From Candidatus Cloacimonadota bacterium (GTDB lineage Bacteria > Cloacimonadota > Cloacimonadia > Cloacimonadales > Cloacimonadaceae): a DNA stretch of 6,330 nucleotides. How positions within the stretch are numbered: the first letter of the stretch is position 1; each line of letters starts with the position of its first letter. Position numbers and translations under genes: made by a program. The stretch covers positions 1 through 6,330 of the forward strand of contig JAAYQD010000273.1 of assembly GCA_012519465.1 (NCBI GenBank). Reading direction: 5' to 3'. This document shows, piece by piece, positions 1-6,056 of this stretch. Under the pieces are notes generated by a model. It searched no databases. It was not told the origin of the DNA and saw nothing but the letters and a program-made list of their open reading frames with translations.

Positions 1-68
1 CCATGTCGAGACAAGGGAGAGACAAGGGTGGTTAATAAGGAAGAAGAGGGAGAAAAGGGGGCGGGAAA
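1..68 (-). terminator. C-rich, G-poor 3' trailer of the dehydrogenase operon; possible Rho-dependent termination zone
   Basis: This is the non-coding stretch after the stop codon of the last gene. Read in the direction of transcription it is almost all pyrimidine near the gene, and over its whole length it has about 29 C against 6 G. Rho utilisation sites are typically unstructured RNA with such a C-over-G bias. I see no GC-rich hairpin followed by a U tract, so an intrinsic terminator is not evident inside the window, although one could lie beyond position 1. Assigning Rho dependence is inference from composition only. Confidence 0.3.
8..28. repeat. Two-copy tandem repeat with 11-base period
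   Basis: The ten bases gagacaaggg occur at 8-17 and again at 19-28, separated by a single a. This gives two exact copies at an 11-base period. A partial third copy is not seen towards position 1. The repeat lies in the non-coding trailer after the dehydrogenase operon. It is too short to assign a function; it may simply reflect the biased composition of the region. Confidence 0.6.
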
Positions 69-1223
69 CTACATTAAAGCTTCTTTGCCACTATAATCGC
101 GGTAGGGATTAAAGCTTTGCATCACCTTCATATCATCGTGAGTGGCAGTGGTGAGGAAGATGCGGCTGAGCAATTCCCCCATACCGGGGCCCAGCATAAA
201 GCCCTGTCCACACATTCCCGCGGCATGCAGCAGGTTTGTACACTCATTCATATAGCCAACGATGGGGAAGCCATCCGGCGTCATGGGATATTGTCCTCTC
301 CATGTGCGGCGCACCTTCAGATAGCGCAGGCGGGGGTAAACTTCCAGCATGCGTTTGGAGCAATGCGGCAAAAACTCGCTGGTGCTGCGATTATCTATCC
401 CCAAGATCGGAGGCTCCGGAGTGTAGCAAAAGCAGACCTGTCCTTCGTGGTTTTGATAAAAATAAAAGTTTGAGGAACCCGGACGGGAGCGCAAATCGAT
501 AACCATGGGTCCAAAAAAGCGAGCTACAGGCTCTGTGATGCCAGCCTCATGATTATCTGGGAAGACCTTTACATCAGAACCCACCATGGCGCCTATCTCA
601 CGGGCATGATTGCCAGCGGCGTTGATGAATCCGGCGGCATGGAATTCGCCTTTATCTGTGCGGCAGGAAACAATGCGCGTATACACCATCTCAAAGCCCA
701 ATGCCCGGTGTCCAAACTTAAACTCAACACCCGCCCTCAGCGCATGAAAATAGTATGCTGAGGCAGTGAGCAGGGGCGAGCAGGAGCCGTCTTCCGGGGA
801 ATAGGTGGATCCTATCAGATTTTCCATGTTGATACCGGGTACCAGCTCGTTGTATTCTTTGGCGCCCACCCATGTGATATTGAGCCCAAAGCTGTGCTGG
901 ACTTTGATTTGAGATAAAAGTGTGGTTGCAAGAGTGTGTTCCCATGCAGGAAAGCTGTACCCATTGGAGATCCAGCCTATATCATCACCACGCTCCTCCT
1001 GCCAGTTTTTGAGGATTTCAATTGAGCGTTGACACACGTTGATTTTGCCAAAATCGCTGTGAGTGGCTCTCACACCGCCAATGGCTTTCTTGTTGTTTTC
1101 TTGCCCGGGACCATGCGCGGCATCTATTACCAATACTTTCAATTTCTGTTCTGCCAGGCTTAGCGCTGCCGGAAGTCCTATTGATCCGGCGCCAATGATG
1201 ATTACGTCATAAGTCTTTTGCAT
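69..1223 (-). CDS. FAD-dependent amino acid/amine dehydrogenase, catalytic subunit (DAO superfamily, HcnC / sarcosine oxidase beta-like)
   Basis: This 384-residue flavoprotein belongs to the D-amino-acid oxidase (DAO) superfamily. The N-terminal Rossmann FAD motif GAGSIG lies at residues 11-16, and an acidic residue (D34) ends the second strand, where it would bind the FAD ribose. The conserved GGVR segment (49-52) follows. Near the C-terminus are PMTPDGFPIVG (about 313-323) and the glycine-rich flavin-closing segment GMCGQGFMLGPGMGELLS (about 336-353). Length fits the catalytic subunits of HCN synthase (HcnC), octopine/nopaline oxidase (OoxB/NoxB), hydroxyproline dehydrogenase and heteromeric sarcosine/proline dehydrogenases. 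It starts 2 bases after the stop of the 691-residue Fe-S flavoprotein gene, so the two are almost certainly co-translated partners of one membrane-free complex. A GGAGAG ribosome binding site inside the end of that gene supports the ATG. No signal peptide or membrane segment is visible. The substrate cannot be deduced; family membership is firm. Confidence 0.9.
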   Translation of the reverse strand: MQKTYDVIIIGAGSIGLPAALSLAEQKLKVLVIDAAHGPGQENNKKAIGGVRATHSDFGKINVCQRSIEILKNWQEERGDDIGWISNGYSFPAWEHTLATTLLSQIKVQHSFGLNITWVGAKEYNELVPGINMENLIGSTYSPEDGSCSPLLTASAYYFHALRAGVEFKFGHRALGFEMVYTRIVSCRTDKGEFHAAGFINAAGNHAREIGAMVGSDVKVFPDNHEAGITEPVARFFGPMVIDLRSRPGSSNFYFYQNHEGQVCFCYTPEPPILGIDNRSTSEFLPHCSKRMLEVYPRLRYLKVRRTWRGQYPMTPDGFPIVGYMNECTNLLHAAGMCGQGFMLGPGMGELLSRIFLTTATHDDMKVMQSFNPYRDYSGKEALM

Positions 1224-1225
1224 TT

Positions 1226-3301
1226 TTACTCTCCATCTGGAAATACTTCGAGGGGAACCTCCACAAATACAGGGCGGCGGGTATTGGGCACCACATCCTC
1301 GGTGGGAATGCCTTCTTCGCGCAGGATGCCTCTCATGAGGGTTTCACATGTTTTGGCGCCACAGGGTCCCATTCCGGCTCTGGTGATTGCCTTGATCTGG
1401 TTCAGGTCTGTGATGCCTGTTTTAACCAGCTCACGTACGCGTCCCACGCTCACCCTTTCACAAAGGCAGATCATGGCATCATCTGCCATCCTATGCAGCA
1501 GGATGGGTTCCGGCAAAGGCTGGCTCCGGGAGGCGTCTTGGATGATGAAGGATGCCACTTGCCTGGCTATCTCGGCAGGTACCTTTACTTTGATGAGCTG
1601 GGTTTGACGGTTCCTGATCTCCTGCACGCTTAGAATGGGGTAGCTGCCCAGTGGCTCCGCGTCTATATCCACCAAATTGATCATGTCGTCTTTGGCAAAG
1701 ACAATGTTGGTGATTTCATAAGGCAAAGTGACGGTGGGGAAGGCGGCGTCCTGTCTGTAATCCACAAGGGTTATGGCGAGTCCGGGGCAGATGAGCAGGC
1801 ATTTGTTGCAGCCGATGCAATTGCCGTCATAGAGGGGTAAGCCCATCAGGCTGCCGTCTTCGGTGTGGATGGAATTTGTGGGGCACACGGTGGTGCAGGG
1901 GTTGCAAGGGATTTCTTGCGAACAATGGATGACGGGGAATACGCCTTGGGTGGGCAAATTGCCTTGATATTCCTTTATTTTACCGGGATGCTTCTTCAGT
2001 TCTTCCGCTTTGGCATACCATTCTGCGGGGATGGCTTGTACCTCTCTGATCCCTGCCAAACAATCGGCGGCAATCTTGAGCCCGGCAATCTTGCCATTGA
2101 ACATTGCTGATGATGCCTCTGCTATTTCCAGTGCATCCCCAGCGGCATAGATGGGTACGCCGGCGGCTTGTGCCTGCAGGGTGAATTCTGCCAATGGATC
2201 CAAGCCCACAGCGATGAGAATGGTATCGCACTCAAAACTCTTTTCTGTATTGGGAATGGGCTTGAATCTATTATCCACTTTGCAAATGGTGATGGATTCC
2301 ACCGCCTCATCGCCATTGGCAGAGAGAACTGAGTGGGAGGTATGGATGGGAACGCCCAGGCGTCTGAGCTTGTCTGCATGTACCTTGTAGCCTCCACAGG
2401 AGGGCATTGCCTCTGCCAAGCCTACAACGGTGATGCCGGCTTGTAGCGCATGATAGGCAGCAATCAATCCCACGTTGCCGCCTCCGATTATAAATAGACG
2501 TTCTGTGGGACGGATGAGATCCCTATTGACGATGGTTTGAAAGGCACCGGCACCGTATATTCGCGAGAGATGGTTGCCGGGGAATCTGAGGAACTTTTCC
2601 CGGGCTCCAGCGGCATTGAGGATGCGGGAGGGCGTTACAATCTTATATACTCCATCTTTGAGGATGCCCACTTTCTTGTCACTAAATACAAAGAGTGCGG
2701 TGCTTTTGGTCCACACATCTACTGATGGGTATGCCGCCACCTCTTGTGCCAGAATCTTGCCAATATCATGTCCACGGGTGCCAGCCCGGCTGTCGGCCTC
2801 AGAGCCAAAGAACTTATGGGTTTGCAATACCAGCTTGCCGCCTAAGATGTGTTTGTCATCCACCACCAGGGTGCGGATGTTTTGTTTGCCCAATTCTATT
2901 GCGGCAGACAGTCCCGCAGGACCACCTCCAATGATGAGCACCTCTGTTTCCAGCTGTTCAATGCGCGGTCTATCCGGTACATAATCTGACTCTGGCAGGG
3001 TGGGCAAGCCTTCCACACTCTGCACCTCCATTCCTTCCATCACTTCAGTCATGCAGGATTTTACGGGCATTCCGTCTGCAATGACTGTGCATTTGGCGCA
3101 TTGGCCATTGGCGCAATAAATGCCTTGTGCGCTGCCATCTTTGTGATGGTGTCCAAAGATGGAAATACCGTTGGCTATCAGGGCGGAGGCTATCATCTCT
3201 CCCCGCTGTGCCAAAAGCGGTTGATCGTTAAATTTAAACATGATTTCCTCCCGTTGTGGTACGGGCAGGATGGGGTGGCTATTTATCCTATGATTTTCCA
3301 T
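1226..3301 (-). CDS. Fused four-cluster Fe-S flavoprotein, electron-transfer subunit of an amino acid/amine dehydrogenase (HcnA-HcnB-like plus dicluster ferredoxin)
   Basis: This 691-residue protein combines modules that are often separate. (1) Residues 9-100 are an HcnA/SoxA-type [2Fe-2S] domain with C63-x4-C68-x2-C71-x11-C83. (2) Residues 118-415 are a two-dinucleotide-fold disulfide-reductase-like domain: FAD motif GGGPAG at 125-130, second nucleotide motif GGGNVG at 273-278, closing motif AGD at 387-389. (3) Residues 460-506 are a dicluster ferredoxin: C460, C466, C469, C473-P and C495, C498, C501, C505-P, enough for two [4Fe-4S] clusters. (4) Residues 612-652 are a BFD-like [2Fe-2S] site: C612-x-C614 and C647-x4-C652. 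It probably takes electrons from the DAO-family subunit encoded 2 bases downstream and passes them to NAD(P), ferredoxin or another carrier; the acceptor is unknown. The first ATG is preferred because the conserved family N-terminus HPILPVP (9-15) follows it, although its AAGGAG lies 14 bases upstream. An internal ATG at residue 21 has a better-spaced GGGAGG. The protein has no membrane segments and is likely cytoplasmic. Confidence 0.88.
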   Translation of the reverse strand: MENHRINSHPILPVPQREEIMFKFNDQPLLAQRGEMIASALIANGISIFGHHHKDGSAQGIYCANGQCAKCTVIADGMPVKSCMTEVMEGMEVQSVEGLPTLPESDYVPDRPRIEQLETEVLIIGGGPAGLSAAIELGKQNIRTLVVDDKHILGGKLVLQTHKFFGSEADSRAGTRGHDIGKILAQEVAAYPSVDVWTKSTALFVFSDKKVGILKDGVYKIVTPSRILNAAGAREKFLRFPGNHLSRIYGAGAFQTIVNRDLIRPTERLFIIGGGNVGLIAAYHALQAGITVVGLAEAMPSCGGYKVHADKLRRLGVPIHTSHSVLSANGDEAVESITICKVDNRFKPIPNTEKSFECDTILIAVGLDPLAEFTLQAQAAGVPIYAAGDALEIAEASSAMFNGKIAGLKIAADCLAGIREVQAIPAEWYAKAEELKKHPGKIKEYQGNLPTQGVFPVIHCSQEIPCNPCTTVCPTNSIHTEDGSLMGLPLYDGNCIGCNKCLLICPGLAITLVDYRQDAAFPTVTLPYEITNIVFAKDDMINLVDIDAEPLGSYPILSVQEIRNRQTQLIKVKVPAEIARQVASFIIQDASRSQPLPEPILLHRMADDAMICLCERVSVGRVRELVKTGITDLNQIKAITRAGMGPCGAKTCETLMRGILREEGIPTEDVVPNTRRPVFVEVPLEVFPDGE
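1229..1234 (-). promoter_or_regulatory. Ribosome binding site of the DAO-family subunit, embedded in the preceding gene
   Basis: On the minus strand GGAGAG forms the last two sense codons (Gly-Glu) of the upstream gene. The GGAG core lies 7 bases before the ATG at 1223. The upstream stop codon sits between this site and the start. Such placement favours translational coupling and a fixed ratio of the two subunits. Confidence 0.7.
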
Positions 3302-3391
3302 GTTAGTGTAGGAAACTCCTTGAGAACGTTTATTGAGCCCAAAAAGAAACAGGGCATCACTGTGTCAAGAAAAAGCGTAAAACTGCTTCTG
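3302..3391 (-). promoter_or_regulatory. Gap between uridine kinase and dehydrogenase operon; weak promoter candidate
   Basis: This 90-base gap separates two functionally unrelated gene sets and is the most likely place for a promoter of the dehydrogenase pair. On the minus strand a perfect TTGACA (3368 down to 3363) is present. However, the hexamer 17 bases later is TTTTTG (3345 to 3340), a poor match to TATAAT, and 16- or 18-base spacers are no better. A weak AAGC/GCTT stem just after the uridine kinase stop is followed by TTTC and is not a convincing terminator. Read-through from upstream cannot be excluded. Confidence 0.25.
3316..3321 (-). promoter_or_regulatory. Shine-Dalgarno sequence with unusually long spacer before the 691-residue subunit
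   Basis: AAGGAG is read on the minus strand 14 bases before the ATG at 3301, longer than the usual 5-9 bases. No ATG, GTG or TTG lies at the ideal distance, and the conserved HPILPVP N-terminal segment of this family requires the ATG at 3301 or something upstream of it. The site is probably used, but inefficiently. Confidence 0.45.
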
Positions 3392-4021
3392 TCACTGTGT
3401 TTTTAGGCTGTACTGCAAATAAGCATTTAACATATATAAAGCTTTGTCAAATTCCCTGTCTCCGGGGATGATGACGTCGGCATTCTTTTTGCTGGGATCG
3501 ATGAATGCCTGGTGGGAGGGCTTCACGGTCTCCAAATACTGCAAGAGCACGGATTCCACATCGAACCCACGCTCCACGGTGTCTCTTTGAATACGGCGTG
3601 CCAGCCTGATATCTGCATCGGTATCCACAAATATCTTGAGGTCTGAAAGCGTGATCAACTCCGGATAATAGAGGGCAAAGATACCTTCCAGGATCACCAC
3701 ATCGGCATTGGCGATGCAGAGGGTGCCTTCGCTGCGGCGATGGGTGATAAAGTCATATTGAGGCACGTTTACCGCCTTGCCCTTCAGCATCAGCTTCACG
3801 TCTTGCATAAGGTAATCCACATCAATGGAATCCGGGTGGTCAAAGTTTACTCGATTGGCATCCTCAGGGCTGAGGTGACCGAGGTCTTTGTAATAGTTGT
3901 CATGGGAGATTATCACTGATTTGAGGTCGAAAATGCGCTTGCCTATTGCTTTGGCGATGGTGGTTTTGCCAGAGCAGGTTCCGCCTCCAATCAGGATCAG
4001 ACGTGCAGGGCTGTTATTCAT
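3392..4021 (-). CDS. udk: Uridine kinase-like P-loop kinase (PRK/Udk family)
   Basis: The 209-residue product has the features of uridine/cytidine kinases, which phosphorylate uridine and cytidine to UMP and CMP in pyrimidine salvage. The Walker A motif GGTCSGKTT spans 13-21. The substrate-site acidic residue is in SHDNYYKD (D41). The family blocks NFDHPDS (59-65), PQYDFITHRR (87-96), ILEGIFALY (110-118), VDTDADIRLARRIQRD (132-147) and VKPSHQAFIDPSKKNADVIIP (split here as VKPSHQAFIDP, 166-176, and ADVIIP, 181-186) follow in the expected order. Length matches the usual 200-215 residues. An in-frame stop lies 4 codons before the ATG, so the N-terminus cannot be extended. There is no good Shine-Dalgarno sequence; the start lies 2 bases after the stop of a small ORF that has a strong one, suggesting coupled translation. 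The specificity for uridine rather than another nucleoside, or phosphoribulokinase-like activity, rests on family resemblance only. Confidence 0.88.
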   Translation of the reverse strand: MNNSPARLILIGGGTCSGKTTIAKAIGKRIFDLKSVIISHDNYYKDLGHLSPEDANRVNFDHPDSIDVDYLMQDVKLMLKGKAVNVPQYDFITHRRSEGTLCIANADVVILEGIFALYYPELITLSDLKIFVDTDADIRLARRIQRDTVERGFDVESVLLQYLETVKPSHQAFIDPSKKNADVIIPGDREFDKALYMLNAYLQYSLKTQ

Positions 4022-4023
4022 AT

Positions 4024-4128
4024 CTATTGCGATTTATCCAGCCCTGCCTTGTATGGCAGGAAGCGTTGTTTGTATGCATCCAAGCGGCCTTGAAGCGGCA
4101 ATTCTACCATCAAAAATCCTCTATGCAT
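4024..4128 (-). CDS. Probable 34-residue small protein or leader peptide upstream of uridine kinase
   Basis: This short ORF encodes a 34-residue peptide starting MHRGFLMVELPLQGR and ending LPYKAGLDKSQ. It is too short for most gene finders but has the best initiation signal in its neighbourhood: AAGGAG placed 6 bases before the ATG, 29 bases after the alanine racemase stop. Its TAG stop is 2 bases before the uridine kinase ATG, in a different frame. The peptide is basic and mixed in character, with no clear membrane helix, signal peptide or cysteine motif. I do not recognise it. It could be a translated leader that delivers ribosomes to the uridine kinase start, an unannotated small protein, or a chance ORF. 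A second in-frame ATG at 4110 (28 residues) has no comparable ribosome binding site. Confidence 0.45.
   Translation of the reverse strand: MHRGFLMVELPLQGRLDAYKQRFLPYKAGLDKSQ
4043..4060 (-). other. Perfect 6-bp hairpin near the uridine kinase start
   Basis: In the transcript CCTGCC, a 6-base loop ATACAA, and GGCAGG form a perfect GC-rich stem. It lies inside the small ORF, and 21 bases separate its 3' arm from the uridine kinase ATG. No U tract follows, so it is not an intrinsic terminator. Ribosomes translating the small ORF would unfold it as they approach the coupled start. A regulatory role is inference. Confidence 0.45.
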
Positions 4129-4134
4129 GTTAAA

Positions 4135-4140
4135 CTCCTT
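4135..4140 (-). promoter_or_regulatory. Strong Shine-Dalgarno sequence for the small ORF
   Basis: AAGGAG preceded by an A-rich run lies 6 bases before an ATG at 4128. It is the only strong ribosome binding site between the alanine racemase stop and the uridine kinase start. Its ideal spacing to the small ORF start, against more than 110 bases to the uridine kinase start, is the main reason to call the small ORF translated. Confidence 0.6.
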
Positions 4141-4157
4141 TTTTACCTTAAACTGCT

Positions 4158-6044
4158 CTAATATGCAAATACTACGCCAGATTGCGGGAATACCCACTCT
4201 TCATCCCGGGTATGGACCGTTATCTTACCCTCTTCTCGGGTTACAGTGGGATAGCGGTTTTGGCCGGAAAATACGGTGACCACCTCCATGCTGGATATTG
4301 AAGGAGGGTAATCCAGGCTTACTTTCACGCCGTGGGTAAGTTCATTGATAAAGACGCTCAGCTGGTGGGAGGCTTTGGGATAGTAGGATGCGGTATCAAT
4401 GCGGAAAGAGACCTCTGTGCCCACCAGGCTCTCTAATAAAGGATGGTGGCAATAGAGCTCCAGGCAGTTATTCTGGCGCTTTACCCTCACCTCCAGGCGG
4501 ATGTCGTTTACATACACCTCACTCAGCTCGAAGGCACCCTCATCCAGTTCAAAGCTATCATCCATCAACCAGCGGTATTCCACATCCTTGCGCATAAAGT
4601 ACTTCCTCAAGGCGGCATCAGACGTGGCGCATGCCACTATAAAGTAGTCGTTTTGCAATATCTTCCTAAAACCAAGGCGGGTGTGTGCACGCCAATAGTG
4701 TTCATTATCAGAATCCTGCAGGCTGATGTGGTGGATAAAGCCCTTGCGGTAGTGGATGTCCTGATCTTTATTAAAGAAGAAGACGCGCAGGATTTCACGT
4801 GAGATCAGCTCTCCAATCTCTTCATCACGCAATCTCTGGCTGATGGCGGATTGGATAATCTGGCTCAGTTTGGAATCAGTGAAATCACTGGATACAAAGT
4901 CTCTGCGGGCGATGGGCGCCAGATGGGAGAGATTGCCTTCCTCCAGGTAATAACGCCGGGCGCGCCGTCCCACCTGACACAGCAGTTCATAGGAGGAGCC
5001 TTCGTAGCTGGCAGCAAGGCTTTCCACACGCAGGGCGGGATCACCCACACCCATCAGGCTCACGGTGGTTCCGCAAGCTACATCCGGGATACCATCCAAC
5101 AGCACGCATGTCATATCCATGCTGATTCTGCCGATTACCGGGCAAAGCTTTCCTTGTATCAGAGCCTTCCCCCGGTTGGAGAGCATAAAGTCATAGCCAT
5201 CGGCATAGCCCACGGGGATTACTCCATAGCGGGTGTTGTGAGGGGCTGTCCAGCTCAGGTTATAGCCCAGGCCTTCCCCTGCCTTGATGTCTTTGATTTG
5301 CGCAATGTGGGATTTGAAAGTCATCACCGGTTCCAGCTGGATGCGATCTGCCTGGCTAACATCTGTGTAAACGCCATAGCTGAGGATGCCCAAACGCACC
5401 AGATTGTCTCCTTCAGAAAGGGAATTGATGAGGGCGGAGCTATTGGCAATGTGAATATATTTTACCTTGTCACGATAGGGAGCGATGACAGAGTGGAAGG
5501 AATCAAGCTGTTGTTTGCTGAACTGGATGTCGTTCTCGCTTTTGGCATAGTGGGAGAAGATACCTTCCACCTCAAGGTGGGGGAGAGCGCTCACTGCCTC
5601 CCAAAGAGCTGGAAAGTGCTCCAACGCCACTCCGCTGCGGTGCATACCGCTATCTATCTTCAGATGTACTTTTACAGATACATTATGAGAAGCGGCTGCA
5701 GCGCTTAATGCTTTGGCAAAATAGATATCAGATACAGACGCTGCCAGCTGGTAGCTCACAATCTCCTCACACTCACTTTGGAGGGAGGGGGATAGGATGA
5801 GGATGGGGCTATTGCAGCCTTGTATGCGGAGCAGCTTCCCCTCTTCCACGTTTGCCACTCCCAGGAGGGAGGCGCCTTCATCCACAGCCACTCTGCTGAT
5901 TTCGATGGCACCATGCCCATAGGCATCAGCCTTCACTATCTGCATAAACTGCTGATGGGGATCACAGTGCTTTTTGAGAGCACGCAGGTTGTGCCTGAAT
6001 GCGCTGAGGTCTATCTCCACCCAAGAACGGTCTTTGCTTTCCAT
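4158..6044 (-). CDS. alr: Alanine racemase with a large C-terminal extension of unknown function
   Basis: Residues 1 to about 366 are a complete fold-type III alanine racemase, a cytoplasmic PLP enzyme that makes D-alanine for peptidoglycan. The PLP lysine is K38 in the block VKADAYGHG (37-45). K129 and R136 sit in HLKIDSGMHRSG (127-138) at the same spacing as in well-studied enzymes. The catalytic tyrosine of the second half is Y261 in GLGYN, followed by PVGYADGYD (277-285), the GRISMDM block (305-311) and the domain-closing YELLCQVGRRARRYY (352-366). The family normally ends here at about 360-390 residues. This protein continues for about 260 residues to 628 in the same frame. The extension has an amphipathic, charged start (385-420) and then looks beta-rich, with YWRAHTRLGF (450-459), YRWLMDD (490-496) and a terminal WVFPQSGVVFAY (617-628). 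I cannot name this domain. The gene starts 12 bases after the phoH stop with a weak AGG ribosome binding site. Confidence 0.92.
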   Translation of the reverse strand: MESKDRSWVEIDLSAFRHNLRALKKHCDPHQQFMQIVKADAYGHGAIEISRVAVDEGASLLGVANVEEGKLLRIQGCNSPILILSPSLQSECEEIVSYQLAASVSDIYFAKALSAAAASHNVSVKVHLKIDSGMHRSGVALEHFPALWEAVSALPHLEVEGIFSHYAKSENDIQFSKQQLDSFHSVIAPYRDKVKYIHIANSSALINSLSEGDNLVRLGILSYGVYTDVSQADRIQLEPVMTFKSHIAQIKDIKAGEGLGYNLSWTAPHNTRYGVIPVGYADGYDFMLSNRGKALIQGKLCPVIGRISMDMTCVLLDGIPDVACGTTVSLMGVGDPALRVESLAASYEGSSYELLCQVGRRARRYYLEEGNLSHLAPIARRDFVSSDFTDSKLSQIIQSAISQRLRDEEIGELISREILRVFFFNKDQDIHYRKGFIHHISLQDSDNEHYWRAHTRLGFRKILQNDYFIVACATSDAALRKYFMRKDVEYRWLMDDSFELDEGAFELSEVYVNDIRLEVRVKRQNNCLELYCHHPLLESLVGTEVSFRIDTASYYPKASHQLSVFINELTHGVKVSLDYPPSISSMEVVTVFSGQNRYPTVTREEGKITVHTRDEEWVFPQSGVVFAY

Positions 6045-6056
6045 CCAGCCTGCTTG

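Noticed and set aside
1980..2397. Two overlapping minus-strand frames of 83 and 91 codons inside the 691-residue subunit gene
   Set aside because: Both lie in alternative frames of a gene whose protein shows continuous family motifs across this span, so no frameshift is implied. Their translations show no domain.
2574..2984. 136-codon plus-strand frame opposite the FAD/NAD(P) domain
   Set aside because: It is antisense to the Rossmann motif coding region, and its composition (Ser/Pro/Arg-rich) is typical of a shadow frame.
3340..3368. TTGACA with a 17-base spacer read as a full sigma-70 promoter
   Set aside because: The -35 element is perfect but the -10 hexamer TTTTTG is poor, and neighbouring spacings are no better. 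I kept it only as a low-confidence candidate within the intergenic gap.
3370..3391. Weak stem (AAGC/GCTT, extendable by a G-U pair) followed by TTTC after the uridine kinase stop, as an intrinsic terminator
   Set aside because: The stem is short and AU-rich, with a long loop and only a broken U tract, so its stability would be too low for a confident terminator.
3357..3400. Nine-base direct repeat tcactgtgt at 3357-3365 and 3392-3400 as an operator pair
   Set aside because: One copy overlaps the uridine kinase stop codon, the copies are not palindromic and the spacing of 35 bases matches no recognised operator arrangement. It is plausibly chance.
4851..5708. 285-codon open frame on the plus strand opposite the alanine racemase
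   Set aside because: It is fully antisense to a region coding for conserved racemase motifs, its translation is rich in His/Gln/Ala without any recognisable domain, and it has no convincing ribosome binding site. It is explained as a shadow of the minus-strand codon pattern.
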